Origin: Shimia sp. R9_2 | Lineage (GTDB): Bacteria > Pseudomonadota > Alphaproteobacteria > Rhodobacterales > Rhodobacteraceae | Reading direction: 5' to 3' | NCBI RefSeq assembly: GCF_017743735.1 | Contig: NZ_JAGHRO010000001.1 | Coordinates: 372,001-436,000 of the forward strand | Length of the DNA stretch: 64,000 bases | Shown: piece after piece, positions 51,638-59,296 of the stretch | Layout: each line of letters starts with the position of its first letter | Numbering within the stretch: the first letter of the stretch is position 1 | Notes under the pieces: generated by a model | Databases searched by the model: none | The model's input: the letters and a program-made list of their open reading frames with translations, nothing else | Told to the model about the DNA's origin: nothing | Program-made: the position numbers and the translations under genes

Positions 51638-53284
51638 GTGCAACAATTATTGAATATGTGGACTGGGTTGGACTTGCGGCGGAAAGTGATCGTCGTGTTG
51701 GCCACCGTCGCAGTATTTGCGACAGTACTTTCCCTGGGGCGGGTGGCAACAAAACCTGGAATGGCTTTGCTTTATAGCGGCCTTGAGAGTGGCGCAGCAG
51801 GTGAAGTGGTGCGGGCGCTGGAACAGCGCGGCGCCGTGTACGAGGTGCGGGGAGGCTCAATCTATGTGGCTTCTTCCGCGCGTGACGAACTGCGCATGAC
51901 GCTTGCGAGCGAGGGGCTGCCAGCAAATACGACGCAGGGCTACGAGCTTCTCGATTCGCTTTCAGGCTTCGGTACAACTTCGCAAATGTTTGATGCGGCA
52001 TACTGGCGTGCCAAAGAAGGTGAGCTTGCGCGTACCATCGTGGTTAGCCCGCTTATCAGCCAAGCGCGCGTTCATATTGCGAACGCCTCCTCAAACCCGT
52101 TTCAGCGCCAAATTAAACCCTCTGCGTCGGTGACAATAACGACCGCTGCTGGCGATCTGCCCACAAAACATGCGCAAGCTCTGCGATTCTTGGTGGCGTC
52201 CGCCGTTTCGGGCCTGTCGCCGGAAGATGTGGCAATCATTGATGGCAATGGCGGGCTGGTCGGCGTTGCCGAAGAAACCACAACCAAAGTGGGTGAAAAT
52301 CGCGAAGAAGAGACACGTCTCGCTGTTCAGCGCTTGCTTGAAGCGCGTGTCGGTCCAGGCAATGCTGTGGTTGAAGTGAGCATTGAAACAGTGACGGAGA
52401 CTGAGTCTATCACTGAGCGAATCTTTGATCCAAACGGCCGGGTGGCCATCAGCACGGATACCGAGGAACGCAGCACCGATTCCCAGAACGCCAGTGGTCA
52501 GGTGACGGTTGCTTCCAACTTGCCTGACGGAGATGCGGCAGGGAATGAGTCCGGCTCTTCCAACCAGAACCGTGAGACCAGAGAGCGAATCAACTATGAG
52601 GTGTCTGAGACGCAGCGCGAGATTTTGCGTCAGCCAGGTGCCATTCGCCGTATGACAGTCGCGGTGCTTGTGAACGGAACGACGACAGAAACTCCTGAAG
52701 GCGAGACAATTGTCATCCCGCGCCCTGAAGAAGAAATGGGCGCATTGCGGGAGCTTGTCGCCTCTGCAGTCGGGTTTGACGAGGCGCGCGGCGATGTCAT
52801 CACCCTGAAGTCGATGACCTTCCAGCCAGCATTGCCGATGGGGACCTCTGCTGAAACCTCGATGTTCAAAGGTATGACGCTTGATTTGATGTCCATCATC
52901 CAGACAGCAGTGCTCGCAATTGTTGCGCTTGTTCTTGGACTGTTCGTCATTCGTCCTCTGCTGGCCGGCGGCGCCGGGGCAGGTGATCTGAACGAAATGG
53001 CTGAGGCACCGATGTTGCCGGGCCTTGATGGAGACGATGGTTTCCCGGCGATGGCTCCGATGATGGGTGACATGGGTGGAGACATGGGGATGCCGATGGC
53101 GATTGGTGACATGGGTGGCGAAGTTGGCGGCTTGCCTGCGCTTGGAGGAGATATGCCAATGGGAGGCGATGGCATGTCACAATCTGATGCAGCCGAACGT
53201 CTGCGGTCCTTGATCAGTGATCGCAAAGAAGAAACGGTGGAAATCCTGCGCCATTGGTTGGACGATCGTGAGGAGCGTGCCTAA
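51638..53284 (+). CDS. fliF: Flagellar MS-ring protein FliF
   Basis: The MS-ring subunit, 548 residues from the GTG at 51638, which follows CACGGAG; the frame runs up to 51569 but lacks a ribosome binding site there. TM1 is near 15-38 and TM2 near 430-450. PGMALLYSGLESGAAGEVV and ARVHIANASSNPF are diagnostic. A Met/Gly-rich stretch (about 465-530) precedes the C-terminal FliG-binding helix (RKEETVEILRHWLDDREERA). The partner fliG is not in the window. Confidence 0.93.
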   Translation: MQQLLNMWTGLDLRRKVIVVLATVAVFATVLSLGRVATKPGMALLYSGLESGAAGEVVRALEQRGAVYEVRGGSIYVASSARDELRMTLASEGLPANTTQGYELLDSLSGFGTTSQMFDAAYWRAKEGELARTIVVSPLISQARVHIANASSNPFQRQIKPSASVTITTAAGDLPTKHAQALRFLVASAVSGLSPEDVAIIDGNGGLVGVAEETTTKVGENREEETRLAVQRLLEARVGPGNAVVEVSIETVTETESITERIFDPNGRVAISTDTEERSTDSQNASGQVTVASNLPDGDAAGNESGSSNQNRETRERINYEVSETQREILRQPGAIRRMTVAVLVNGTTTETPEGETIVIPRPEEEMGALRELVASAVGFDEARGDVITLKSMTFQPALPMGTSAETSMFKGMTLDLMSIIQTAVLAIVALVLGLFVIRPLLAGGAGAGDLNEMAEAPMLPGLDGDDGFPAMAPMMGDMGGDMGMPMAIGDMGGEVGGLPALGGDMPMGGDGMSQSDAAERLRSLISDRKEETVEILRHWLDDREERA

Positions 53285-53880
53285 TGTCGGTCTCCCATCT
53301 TTTTGAAGACTTTGGTGGCATTACTGAGCCGCAACCCGCACCTGTTGAAGAAGCAGTAGGCAACGAAGACGAGATGCTGGAAAGCTTTGAGCAAGGCTAC
53401 AAGGCGGGTTGGGATGACGCGATCAATGCGAAATCCGAAGAACACGCAAATATGTCTGCGGAACTTGAGCGCAAGCTTCAGGATTTGTCTTTCACTTATC
53501 ATGAGGCGCGCGAAGCCATCGTCGCCGACATGGCGCCCACCATCGAGAAAGCGATCATGACCGTCTTGCCGGAACTGGCGCGCCAAGCCATTGGGGCGCT
53601 GGCGGTGGAACAACTCAATGAGATCGTTCGCGAAAGCAGCGAAACTCCTGTTGTTTTGTCCGCTGCACCGGATGCGTTTCAGCCGGTTATTGATGTCATG
53701 CCTGAAACCCCACAATTCCCCGTCGAAGTCGTCCGTGACGAGAGCCTAGGGGAAGGTCAAATCAGATTCGAATTCGCAGAACGCGAACGACTGCTGGATA
53801 TGAGCGAAGTTTTGGACACCGTTGCCGAAGCTCTGAAAGCGTTCACACATGAAACCCGCAAGGAGGCCCAGAATGGCTGA
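53284..53880 (+). CDS. fliH: FliH-like export ATPase regulator
   Basis: A 198-residue acidic protein between fliF and fliN. The N-terminal acidic region leads into FEQGYKAGWDDAINAKSEE (about 35-53), the usual FliH entry. A coiled coil and a C-terminal segment (PTIEKAIMTVLPELARQAIG) follow. It starts at the fliF stop (TAATG) and overlaps fliN by 8 bp. Identification is by layout and pattern, as FliH is poorly conserved. Confidence 0.75.
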   Translation: MSVSHLFEDFGGITEPQPAPVEEAVGNEDEMLESFEQGYKAGWDDAINAKSEEHANMSAELERKLQDLSFTYHEAREAIVADMAPTIEKAIMTVLPELARQAIGALAVEQLNEIVRESSETPVVLSAAPDAFQPVIDVMPETPQFPVEVVRDESLGEGQIRFEFAERERLLDMSEVLDTVAEALKAFTHETRKEAQNG

Positions 53881-54154
53881 TCCAATGATGAAACCCGACT
53901 CCGCCAACCCGTTCACCTCCGTGCCGGTTGAGATCACAATCTCTGTCGGCAAGGCGCGGCCGCTGATCGGTGATTTGCTGAATATGAATGAGAACTCCGT
54001 TTTGCCGCTGGACAAGCGTGTGGACGATCCAGTGGAGCTTTACGTCGGGGACAAGCTGATTGCCCGTGGCGAGCTGGAAGAGCTTGAGGGCGGCCAAGAA
54101 GGTCAGCTGGCCGTTCGCCTGACCGAAGTCGCAGAATTCGAAAGCGGTCTCTGA
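53873..54154 (+). CDS. fliN: Flagellar motor switch protein FliN (short)
   Basis: A 93-residue SpoA-domain protein from the ATG at 53873. VPVEITISVGKARPLIGDLLNMNENSVLPLDKRVDDPVELYVGDKLIARGELEEL is the FliN/SpoA core (shown in parts: VPVEITISVG, LPLDKRVDDP, VGDKLIARGE). Shorter than enteric FliN, with little N-terminal extension. It overlaps fliH by 8 bp and fliP by one base. fliM and fliG are elsewhere. Confidence 0.9.
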   Translation: MADPMMKPDSANPFTSVPVEITISVGKARPLIGDLLNMNENSVLPLDKRVDDPVELYVGDKLIARGELEELEGGQEGQLAVRLTEVAEFESGL

Positions 54155-54891
54155 TGCGTAAGGCGGCTTCTATCGCCGCCGCCCTGCTAATCTTCGTTCT
54201 CTTTCAGGCTGACGCTGCATCCGCTCAGGATGTATCGCTGTCTATCGGGAACGATGAATCGCTTACGGCGCGCAGCATTCAGCTATTCCTTTTGATCACG
54301 ATACTCAGCCTCGCGCCGGGTATCGCGATCATGGTGACATGTTTCCCGTTCATTGTGACGGTGTTGTCGATCCTGCGGCAGGCGATCGGGCTGCAGCAAT
54401 CGCCACCCAATATGATGATGGTCTCACTGGCCATGTTCCTGACGTATTACGTGATGGAGCCAGTGTTCATGCAGGCTTGGACGACGGGCGTGCAACCGCT
54501 TCTGGACGAGTTGATTGATATAGAGACAGCGTTCCAGCGTACCACGGAACCTTTCCGGCTGTTTATGTCCTCTCGCTTGGATCCCGACACCTTTTTGCAT
54601 CTTGCTGCATTGCGCCCTGATACGGCACAGGTCGCTCCTGGGCCGGATGCGCCATTGTCTGTTTTGGTGCCGAGCTTCATGCTCTCTGAGATCGCGCGCG
54701 CTTTTCAGATCGGCTTCCTGATCTTCCTGCCCTTCCTCATTATCGACCTGGTGGTTGCAGCAGTTTTGATGTCCATGGGTATGATGATGGTCCCACCAGC
54801 AATCGTGTCATTGCCGTTTAAGCTCAGCTTCTTTGTGATTGCAGATGGCTGGAGCCTGATTGCAGGCAGCCTTGTGCGCAGCTATTTCTAG
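54154..54891 (+). CDS. fliP: Flagellar export gate protein FliP
   Basis: A 245-residue export-gate protein with an N-terminal signal sequence (MRKAASIAAALLIFVLFQADAASAQ). LLLFLITILSLAPGIAIMVTCFPFIV-type sequence and SLAMFLTYYVMEPVF then FLPFLIIDLVVAAVLMSMGMMMVPPAIVSLPFKL are highly diagnostic. It overlaps fliN and closes the fliF operon. A strong hairpin follows. Confidence 0.95.
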   Translation: MRKAASIAAALLIFVLFQADAASAQDVSLSIGNDESLTARSIQLFLLITILSLAPGIAIMVTCFPFIVTVLSILRQAIGLQQSPPNMMMVSLAMFLTYYVMEPVFMQAWTTGVQPLLDELIDIETAFQRTTEPFRLFMSSRLDPDTFLHLAALRPDTAQVAPGPDAPLSVLVPSFMLSEIARAFQIGFLIFLPFLIIDLVVAAVLMSMGMMMVPPAIVSLPFKLSFFVIADGWSLIAGSLVRSYF

Positions 54892-54899
54892 AGTGATTA

Positions 54900-54938
54900 T
54901 TGAGCGCATCGCTTTTTCATTTGAAGCGTTGCGCTCAA
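54900..54938. promoter_or_regulatory. Long inverted repeat after fliP
   Basis: TTGAGCGCATCGCTT (54900-54914) and AAGCGTTGCGCTCAA (54924-54938) pair at 14 of 15 positions across a 9-nt loop. It starts 9 bp after the fliP stop. There is no T-run on either side, so it may be a Rho-aided terminator or an mRNA 3' stabiliser. Confidence 0.55.
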
Positions 54939-54980
54939 ACGCCGACAGTGGCCTCACAGCAAACCTGGTGAAGATTTCCG

Positions 54981-55940
54981 ATGAACCTCAAGGCGACCCT
55001 TTTGGCCCTTTTGGCCTTTGCGCTTTATTCTACGCATGATGTGGTCGCAAAGTATCTTGGCGCGACCTATTCGCCCTTTCAGATCGTTTTCTTTGCTTCC
55101 CTGTTTTCTTTCCCACTTGTGACAATGATGTTGGTGCGGGACCCGACGCAGGGAAATCTACGCCCAGTGCATCCTTGGTGGGTGGCTGTGCGGTCTTTGT
55201 GCGTTGTTATTGCACCTGCCGCCGGGTTTTACGCCTTCGCAAATCTGCCATTGGCGCAGGTCTACGCGATTTTGTTCTCTTCACCTCTGCTGATCACATT
55301 GATGTCGATTCCAATCCTAAAGGAGAAAGTTGGGCTCTGGCGGATGCTCGCTGTCGTCATTGGTCTTGGAGGCGTGATGATTGTCGTGCGCCCTGGTGCC
55401 ACGGAGCTAAATGCAGGTCATGCCGCAGCGATTATCACTGCGCTAAGTGCGGCCCTTCAGTCTGTTATCGTCCGCAAAATCGGACGTGAAGAGCGGCGCG
55501 TCGTTCTCATGCTCTATCCGCTTTTGGGCAGTGTTGCCGTGATGTCGGTGGTTCTCGTGTTTGTATATGAGCCCATGCCACTGATTGACCTTGGCAGTAT
55601 GGCGTTTGTGTCTCTCTTTGGCTTCTGCGCGACCTTGCTTCTGGTTTATGCCTATACGATTGGCGAAGCGGCGCTGGTTGCGCCTATGCAGTATTCTCAG
55701 ATCATTTGGGCGATGATCTTTGGAGCCTTGTTTTTTGGTGAGTCACCTGACGTGGCAACACTGCTTGGCGCCGCAATTATCGTAGCCAGCGGCCTTTTCA
55801 TCATTGCGCGCGAAGCTATGGGTGGAAATTCGGAACAAACACCCGTGCTGCGGACCCGCTCACGAGGCATTTCTCCCGGCAGTCTGCGCGTCAGTTCGGC
55901 CATGCGGAGGCCGGAACTAACAGACAAGACCGATCCGTAG
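54981..55940 (+). CDS. DMT-family (EamA) transporter
   Basis: A 319-residue inner-membrane protein with ten predicted helices in two EamA repeats (about 3-140 and 150-285). The start MNLKATLLALLAFALYSTHDVVAKYLG and PLAQVYAILFSSPLLITLMS are typical of drug/metabolite exporters. The Arg-rich C-terminal tail (about 290-319) is probably cytosolic. Substrate unknown. It follows the fliP hairpin and is not clearly part of the flagellar unit. Confidence 0.82.
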   Translation: MNLKATLLALLAFALYSTHDVVAKYLGATYSPFQIVFFASLFSFPLVTMMLVRDPTQGNLRPVHPWWVAVRSLCVVIAPAAGFYAFANLPLAQVYAILFSSPLLITLMSIPILKEKVGLWRMLAVVIGLGGVMIVVRPGATELNAGHAAAIITALSAALQSVIVRKIGREERRVVLMLYPLLGSVAVMSVVLVFVYEPMPLIDLGSMAFVSLFGFCATLLLVYAYTIGEAALVAPMQYSQIIWAMIFGALFFGESPDVATLLGAAIIVASGLFIIAREAMGGNSEQTPVLRTRSRGISPGSLRVSSAMRRPELTDKTDP

Positions 55941-55997
55941 AGGGCTGTGGTTGCCCTTGCCAAAGCAAATCGAACCGACTATCTCGCGCGGCACGGT

Positions 55998-56074
55998 CGG
56001 AGTGTAGCTCAGCCTGGTAGAGCACTGTCTTCGGGAGGCAGGGGTCGGAGGTTCGAATCCTCTCACTCCGACCA
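55998..56074 (+). tRNA. tRNA-Pro (anticodon CGG)
   Basis: A complete 77-nt cloverleaf. The acceptor arm CGGAGTG pairs with CACTCCG. The D-arm is GCTC/GAGC, the anticodon stem CTGTC/GGCAG encloses TTCGGGA with anticodon CGG, and the T-arm GGAGG-TTCGAAT-CCTCT carries one mismatch or wobble. The 3' ACCA is encoded. It reads the proline codon CCG. Confidence 0.95.
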
Positions 56075-56298
56075 AATTTTCACTCGCCAAAATTCCGTAG
56101 ATCCTGCGCGACGACGCGTGCCTGTGTCTCCTTTGTCTTTGGATGATTTGGCATTGCATGTTTTTGCAAAAGCCTTATAAGGCTCCGCCATACATGCGCG
56201 TGCAGCCCGCTTAGGCTTGATCTGATTCTCTTTGACAGAGAGGGCCGTTCGGACGTGGCACGCATTACAAACGTACCGAACCAAAAAGGTCCAAGATC

Positions 56299-56562
56299 AT
56301 GGCAAATTCGCCCCAAGCAAAAAAACGCGCCCGTCAGAACGAGCGCCGTCTCGAAGTTAACAAAGCACGTCGCTCCCGCATCCGCACCTTCCTGCGCAAA
56401 GTAGAAGAAGCGATCGAATCCGGTGACAAAGCGGCGGCCACTGCTGCTCTGCGCGCAGCTCAGCCAGAACTGATGCGTGGCGTGAGCAAAGGTGTTTATC
56501 ACAAGAACACCGCGTCCCGTAAGATGTCCCGTCTGGCATCTCGGGTAAAAGCGCTGGCATAA
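56299..56562 (+). CDS. rpsT: 30S ribosomal protein S20
   Basis: An 87-residue basic, three-helix protein that binds the 16S rRNA 5' domain. The N-terminus [21 protein letters not shown] and the C-terminal [22 protein letters not shown] are typical. It is monocistronic: tRNA-Pro lies 225 bp upstream and a terminator follows directly. In many alphaproteobacteria rpsT lies beside dnaA; dnaA is not next to it here. Confidence 0.97.
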   Translation: MANSPQAKKRARQNERRLEVNKARRSRIRTFLRKVEEAIESGDKAAATAALRAAQPELMRGVSKGVYHKNTASRKMSRLASRVKALA

Positions 56563-56588
56563 GCCCTCGCTTTGAAGAATTCTGAAAG

Positions 56589-56614
56589 CGCCGCTGTTTC
56601 AGCGGCGTTTTTTT
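56589..56614 (+). terminator. Rho-independent terminator of rpsT
   Basis: CGCCGCTG-ttt-CAGCGGCG is a perfect 8-bp stem followed by TTTTTTT, 26 bp after the rpsT stop. The uppP gene converges on it from the other side. Confidence 0.9.
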
Positions 56615-56625
56615 GTGCCTGCCGG

Positions 56626-57429
56626 TCAGCTGTATGCAAAGCCGAGGAGCAAGATCCCAAGGATGACCCGATAAATCACATAGGGCGTGAAGCTGACGGT
56701 GCGGAGCAATCGCATCATAAGGATCAGGGCGAGCAGAGCCGCGAAGAATGAGAAGATCGCTGCGAGTGCGCCATCCCGAAGGATTGTCATGTCCGCCTGT
56801 GTTGCAACGTCGATGGAAAGCAGGGCACCACTCGCCAAGATCGTGGGGATCGACATAAGCATGGCAAGTTTGGCGGCGTCTTTGCGGGCATAGCCCATCT
56901 GACGTGCCCCTGTGATGGTGATACCTGATCGCGAAGTGCCAGGGATCAGCGCTATAGCTTGCCATAGGCCGAGTTTCCACGCGTCTTTGAGGTTCCAACT
57001 CGCTTCGGTTTTACTCTGCGTCCCGAAGCGATCCGCCCACCAGAGCACCAGACCGAAGAGGATCATGGTCCATCCAATTACTGAGACGGAGCGCATGGCT
57101 TCGTCGACACCGCTGAGTTTGAGCAGCAACCCTGCAGCGATAACAGGGAGTGTGGCGATGATCAGCAGAAACGCGAGGCGCGCGCCGGGAGTGTCACGTT
57201 TGCCTATCGCAAGGCGCGGGAGGCCAGCCAAAGCGTCGCGTACATCCGCCCAGAAATAAATGACGACAGCGCCGAGAGTGCCTAGGTGCGCGGCGACATC
57301 TATCGCGAGTCCCTGATCCGGGAGAGGAGTCAGTTTTGAGAGGAGAATCAGGTGCCCTGAGGAGCTAACCGGGAGAAATTCGGTGAGGCCTTGAATGATT
57401 GCCACCAAAAATATGTGAAAAAGTGCCAT
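56626..57429 (-). CDS. uppP: Undecaprenyl-diphosphatase UppP (BacA)
   Basis: A membrane phosphatase that recycles undecaprenyl diphosphate for peptidoglycan synthesis, 267 residues with about eight helices. The first catalytic segment GLTEFLPVSSSGHL holds E17, S22-S24 and H26. The second, PGTSRSG at 163-169, holds the conserved arginine. These are the hallmark pairs of BacA-type enzymes. It is divergent from gltD. Confidence 0.95.
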   Translation of the reverse strand: MALFHIFLVAIIQGLTEFLPVSSSGHLILLSKLTPLPDQGLAIDVAAHLGTLGAVVIYFWADVRDALAGLPRLAIGKRDTPGARLAFLLIIATLPVIAAGLLLKLSGVDEAMRSVSVIGWTMILFGLVLWWADRFGTQSKTEASWNLKDAWKLGLWQAIALIPGTSRSGITITGARQMGYARKDAAKLAMLMSIPTILASGALLSIDVATQADMTILRDGALAAIFSFFAALLALILMMRLLRTVSFTPYVIYRVILGILLLGFAYS

Positions 57430-57572
57430 AATAAGGGCGACCTCGCGTTGAACGACTCAGGTATAATTGGCCAGTGATTCAAGGGAAATATAGAATTTAA
57501 GCACCCTTCGGACCTAAAGTTTGAGTTTTTTTGATCCGATTGCGCAAAAAACATCAAAAAAGCAGAATATAG

Positions 57573-57587
57573 GTCAGTAAAACTGAC
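57573..57587. promoter_or_regulatory. Short dyad GTCAGT-aaa-ACTGAC upstream of gltD
   Basis: A perfect 6-bp inverted repeat with a 3-bp centre, 62 bp before the gltD start, in an A/T-rich gap between divergent uppP and gltD. It could be an operator or a promoter element. Its half-site ACTGAC also occurs in the dyads near rlmN and the GST-like gene. Confidence 0.3.
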
Positions 57588-57648
57588 TTTTATGCTGATT
57601 GATTATTCTTTAGACAGCCGGGACTGGAAAAATCTGGAGGCAGCGGAC

Positions 57649-59085
57649 GTGGCTAAGCAACCTATGTTGAAATTTGTGACCGTAGAGCGCGATATGCCGG
57701 AGAAGCGTGATGCGTCGGTGCGCAAGGAAGATTTCAATGAGATCTATGCGGAGTACGCCAAGGTAAAGGCGGAAGAGCAGGCGAGTCGGTGCAGCCAGTG
57801 TGGTGTGCCTTACTGTCAGAGCCACTGCCCGCTTCACAACAATATCCCGGACTGGCTGAACCTGACGGCGACCGGCCGTCTGAAAGAGGCCTATGCGGTG
57901 AGCCAAGCCACCAACACCTTCCCGGAAATCTGTGGCCGCATCTGCCCGCAGGACCGTCTGTGTGAAGGCAACTGTGTGATTGAGCAGTCCGGCCATGGCA
58001 CTGTGACCATTGGGTCTGTCGAAAAATACATCACCGACACCGCCTGGGAAAACGGCTGGGTCGAAGCGCTGGCGCCAAGCGAAGAGCGTGGCGAGAGCGT
58101 GGGCATCATCGGCGCGGGCCCCGGCGGTCTGGCCGCCGCAGACCGTCTGCGCCGCGCAGGGTTTCAGGTGACCATCTATGACCGCTATGACCGCGCAGGC
58201 GGCCTGCTGACCTACGGCATTCCGGGCTTCAAACTGGAAAAAGACGTGGTCATGCGCCGCAACAAGCTGCTGGAAGATGGCGGCGTGACCTTCAAGCTGA
58301 ACTGCAACGTGGGTGAGGACATTTCGTTCCAAGATATCCGCGATGCGCATGACGCTGTGATCATCGCCACTGGCGTGTACAAAAGCCGTGATTTGCAAGG
58401 CCCGGGCGCTGGTGCAGAGGGCATTGTGAAAGCGATTGACTACCTCACCGCCTCCAACCGTCTGAACTTTGGCGACACCGTGCCTGAGATCGAGAGCGGC
58501 GAGCTGAATGCAGAGGGCAAAAAGGTTGTGGTGATCGGCGGTGGTGACACTGCGATGGACTGTGTCCGCACCGCGATCCGCCAAGGCGCTGAGAGCGTGA
58601 AATGTCTCTATCGCCGCGACAAGGCCAACATGCCTGGCTCCCAGCGGGAAACACAGAACGCCGAAGAAGAAGGCGTGGAATTTGTCTGGCTGTCCGCCCC
58701 GAAAGGTTTCACCGGTGGTGACCGCGTAGAGGGTGTGATGGTGCAAAAGATGCGCCTCGGCCAGCCGGATGCATCGGGCCGTCAAAGCCCTGAGGTGATC
58801 GAAGGTGCGGATTACGTGGAAGATGCGGATCTGGTCATCAAGGCGCTGGGCTTTGAGCCGGAAGACCTGCCAACCCTCTGGGGTCAGCCTGAGCTGGAAG
58901 TGACCCGCTGGGGCACCGTGAAAGCACAGTTCACCACCGGCGCCACTGATCTGGATGGCGTCTATGCGGTGGGCGATATCGTGCGCGGTGCAAGCCTTGT
59001 GGTCTGGGCGATCAAAGACGGACGGGATTGCGCAGATGCGATCATCGAACGCTTTGGCGCAACACAAGCTGTGGCCGCTGAGTAA
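57649..59085 (+). CDS. gltD: Glutamate synthase small subunit GltD
   Basis: The 478-residue NADPH-binding subunit that passes electrons to GltB. It reads from the GTG at 57649 (CTGGAGG ribosome binding site); the frame extends to 57592 but without support. The N-terminal cysteine clusters bind 4Fe-4S: C48, C51, C56, C60 and C95, C99, C105, C109. The FAD-binding motif GAGPGG is at 155-160. A second dinucleotide motif (VVVIGGGDTAMDCVRTAIRQ) lies near 285-305. It precedes gltB by 211 bp. Confidence 0.95.
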   Translation: MAKQPMLKFVTVERDMPEKRDASVRKEDFNEIYAEYAKVKAEEQASRCSQCGVPYCQSHCPLHNNIPDWLNLTATGRLKEAYAVSQATNTFPEICGRICPQDRLCEGNCVIEQSGHGTVTIGSVEKYITDTAWENGWVEALAPSEERGESVGIIGAGPGGLAAADRLRRAGFQVTIYDRYDRAGGLLTYGIPGFKLEKDVVMRRNKLLEDGGVTFKLNCNVGEDISFQDIRDAHDAVIIATGVYKSRDLQGPGAGAEGIVKAIDYLTASNRLNFGDTVPEIESGELNAEGKKVVVIGGGDTAMDCVRTAIRQGAESVKCLYRRDKANMPGSQRETQNAEEEGVEFVWLSAPKGFTGGDRVEGVMVQKMRLGQPDASGRQSPEVIEGADYVEDADLVIKALGFEPEDLPTLWGQPELEVTRWGTVKAQFTTGATDLDGVYAVGDIVRGASLVVWAIKDGRDCADAIIERFGATQAVAAE

Positions 59086-59122
59086 TCGTTAACGCGCTCG
59101 GAAAAGGGCAAAAAACGACTGT

Positions 59123-59159
59123 CTGTATCGCGTCGGTATTGCGACTGTATCGCGACGGT
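59123..59159. repeat. 11-bp tandem repeat, inverted copy of the 35099 element
   Basis: CTGTATCGCGT, CGGTATTGCGA and CTGTATCGCGA follow head to tail, then a partial CGGTG. The reverse complement consensus, ACGCGATACAG, is that of the repeat at 35099-35142. It lies in the gltD-gltB gap. Confidence 0.75.
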
Positions 59160-59296
59160 GCCGAAAACAGCAGGCAATAGTAAATAAGACATAAGCGCTG
59201 ACCAAACTGGCTTGAGGAGCCGACAGCGCAGTTCGCCGGAAAAGGCCACGTGCCACCCCACCTCGGGACACCCGGTGCAAATGATGGAGATAGCGA

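Noticed and set aside
57610-59067. 485-codon open frame on the minus strand
   Set aside because: Antisense to gltD, with a His/Ala/Arg-rich composition typical of antisense frames.
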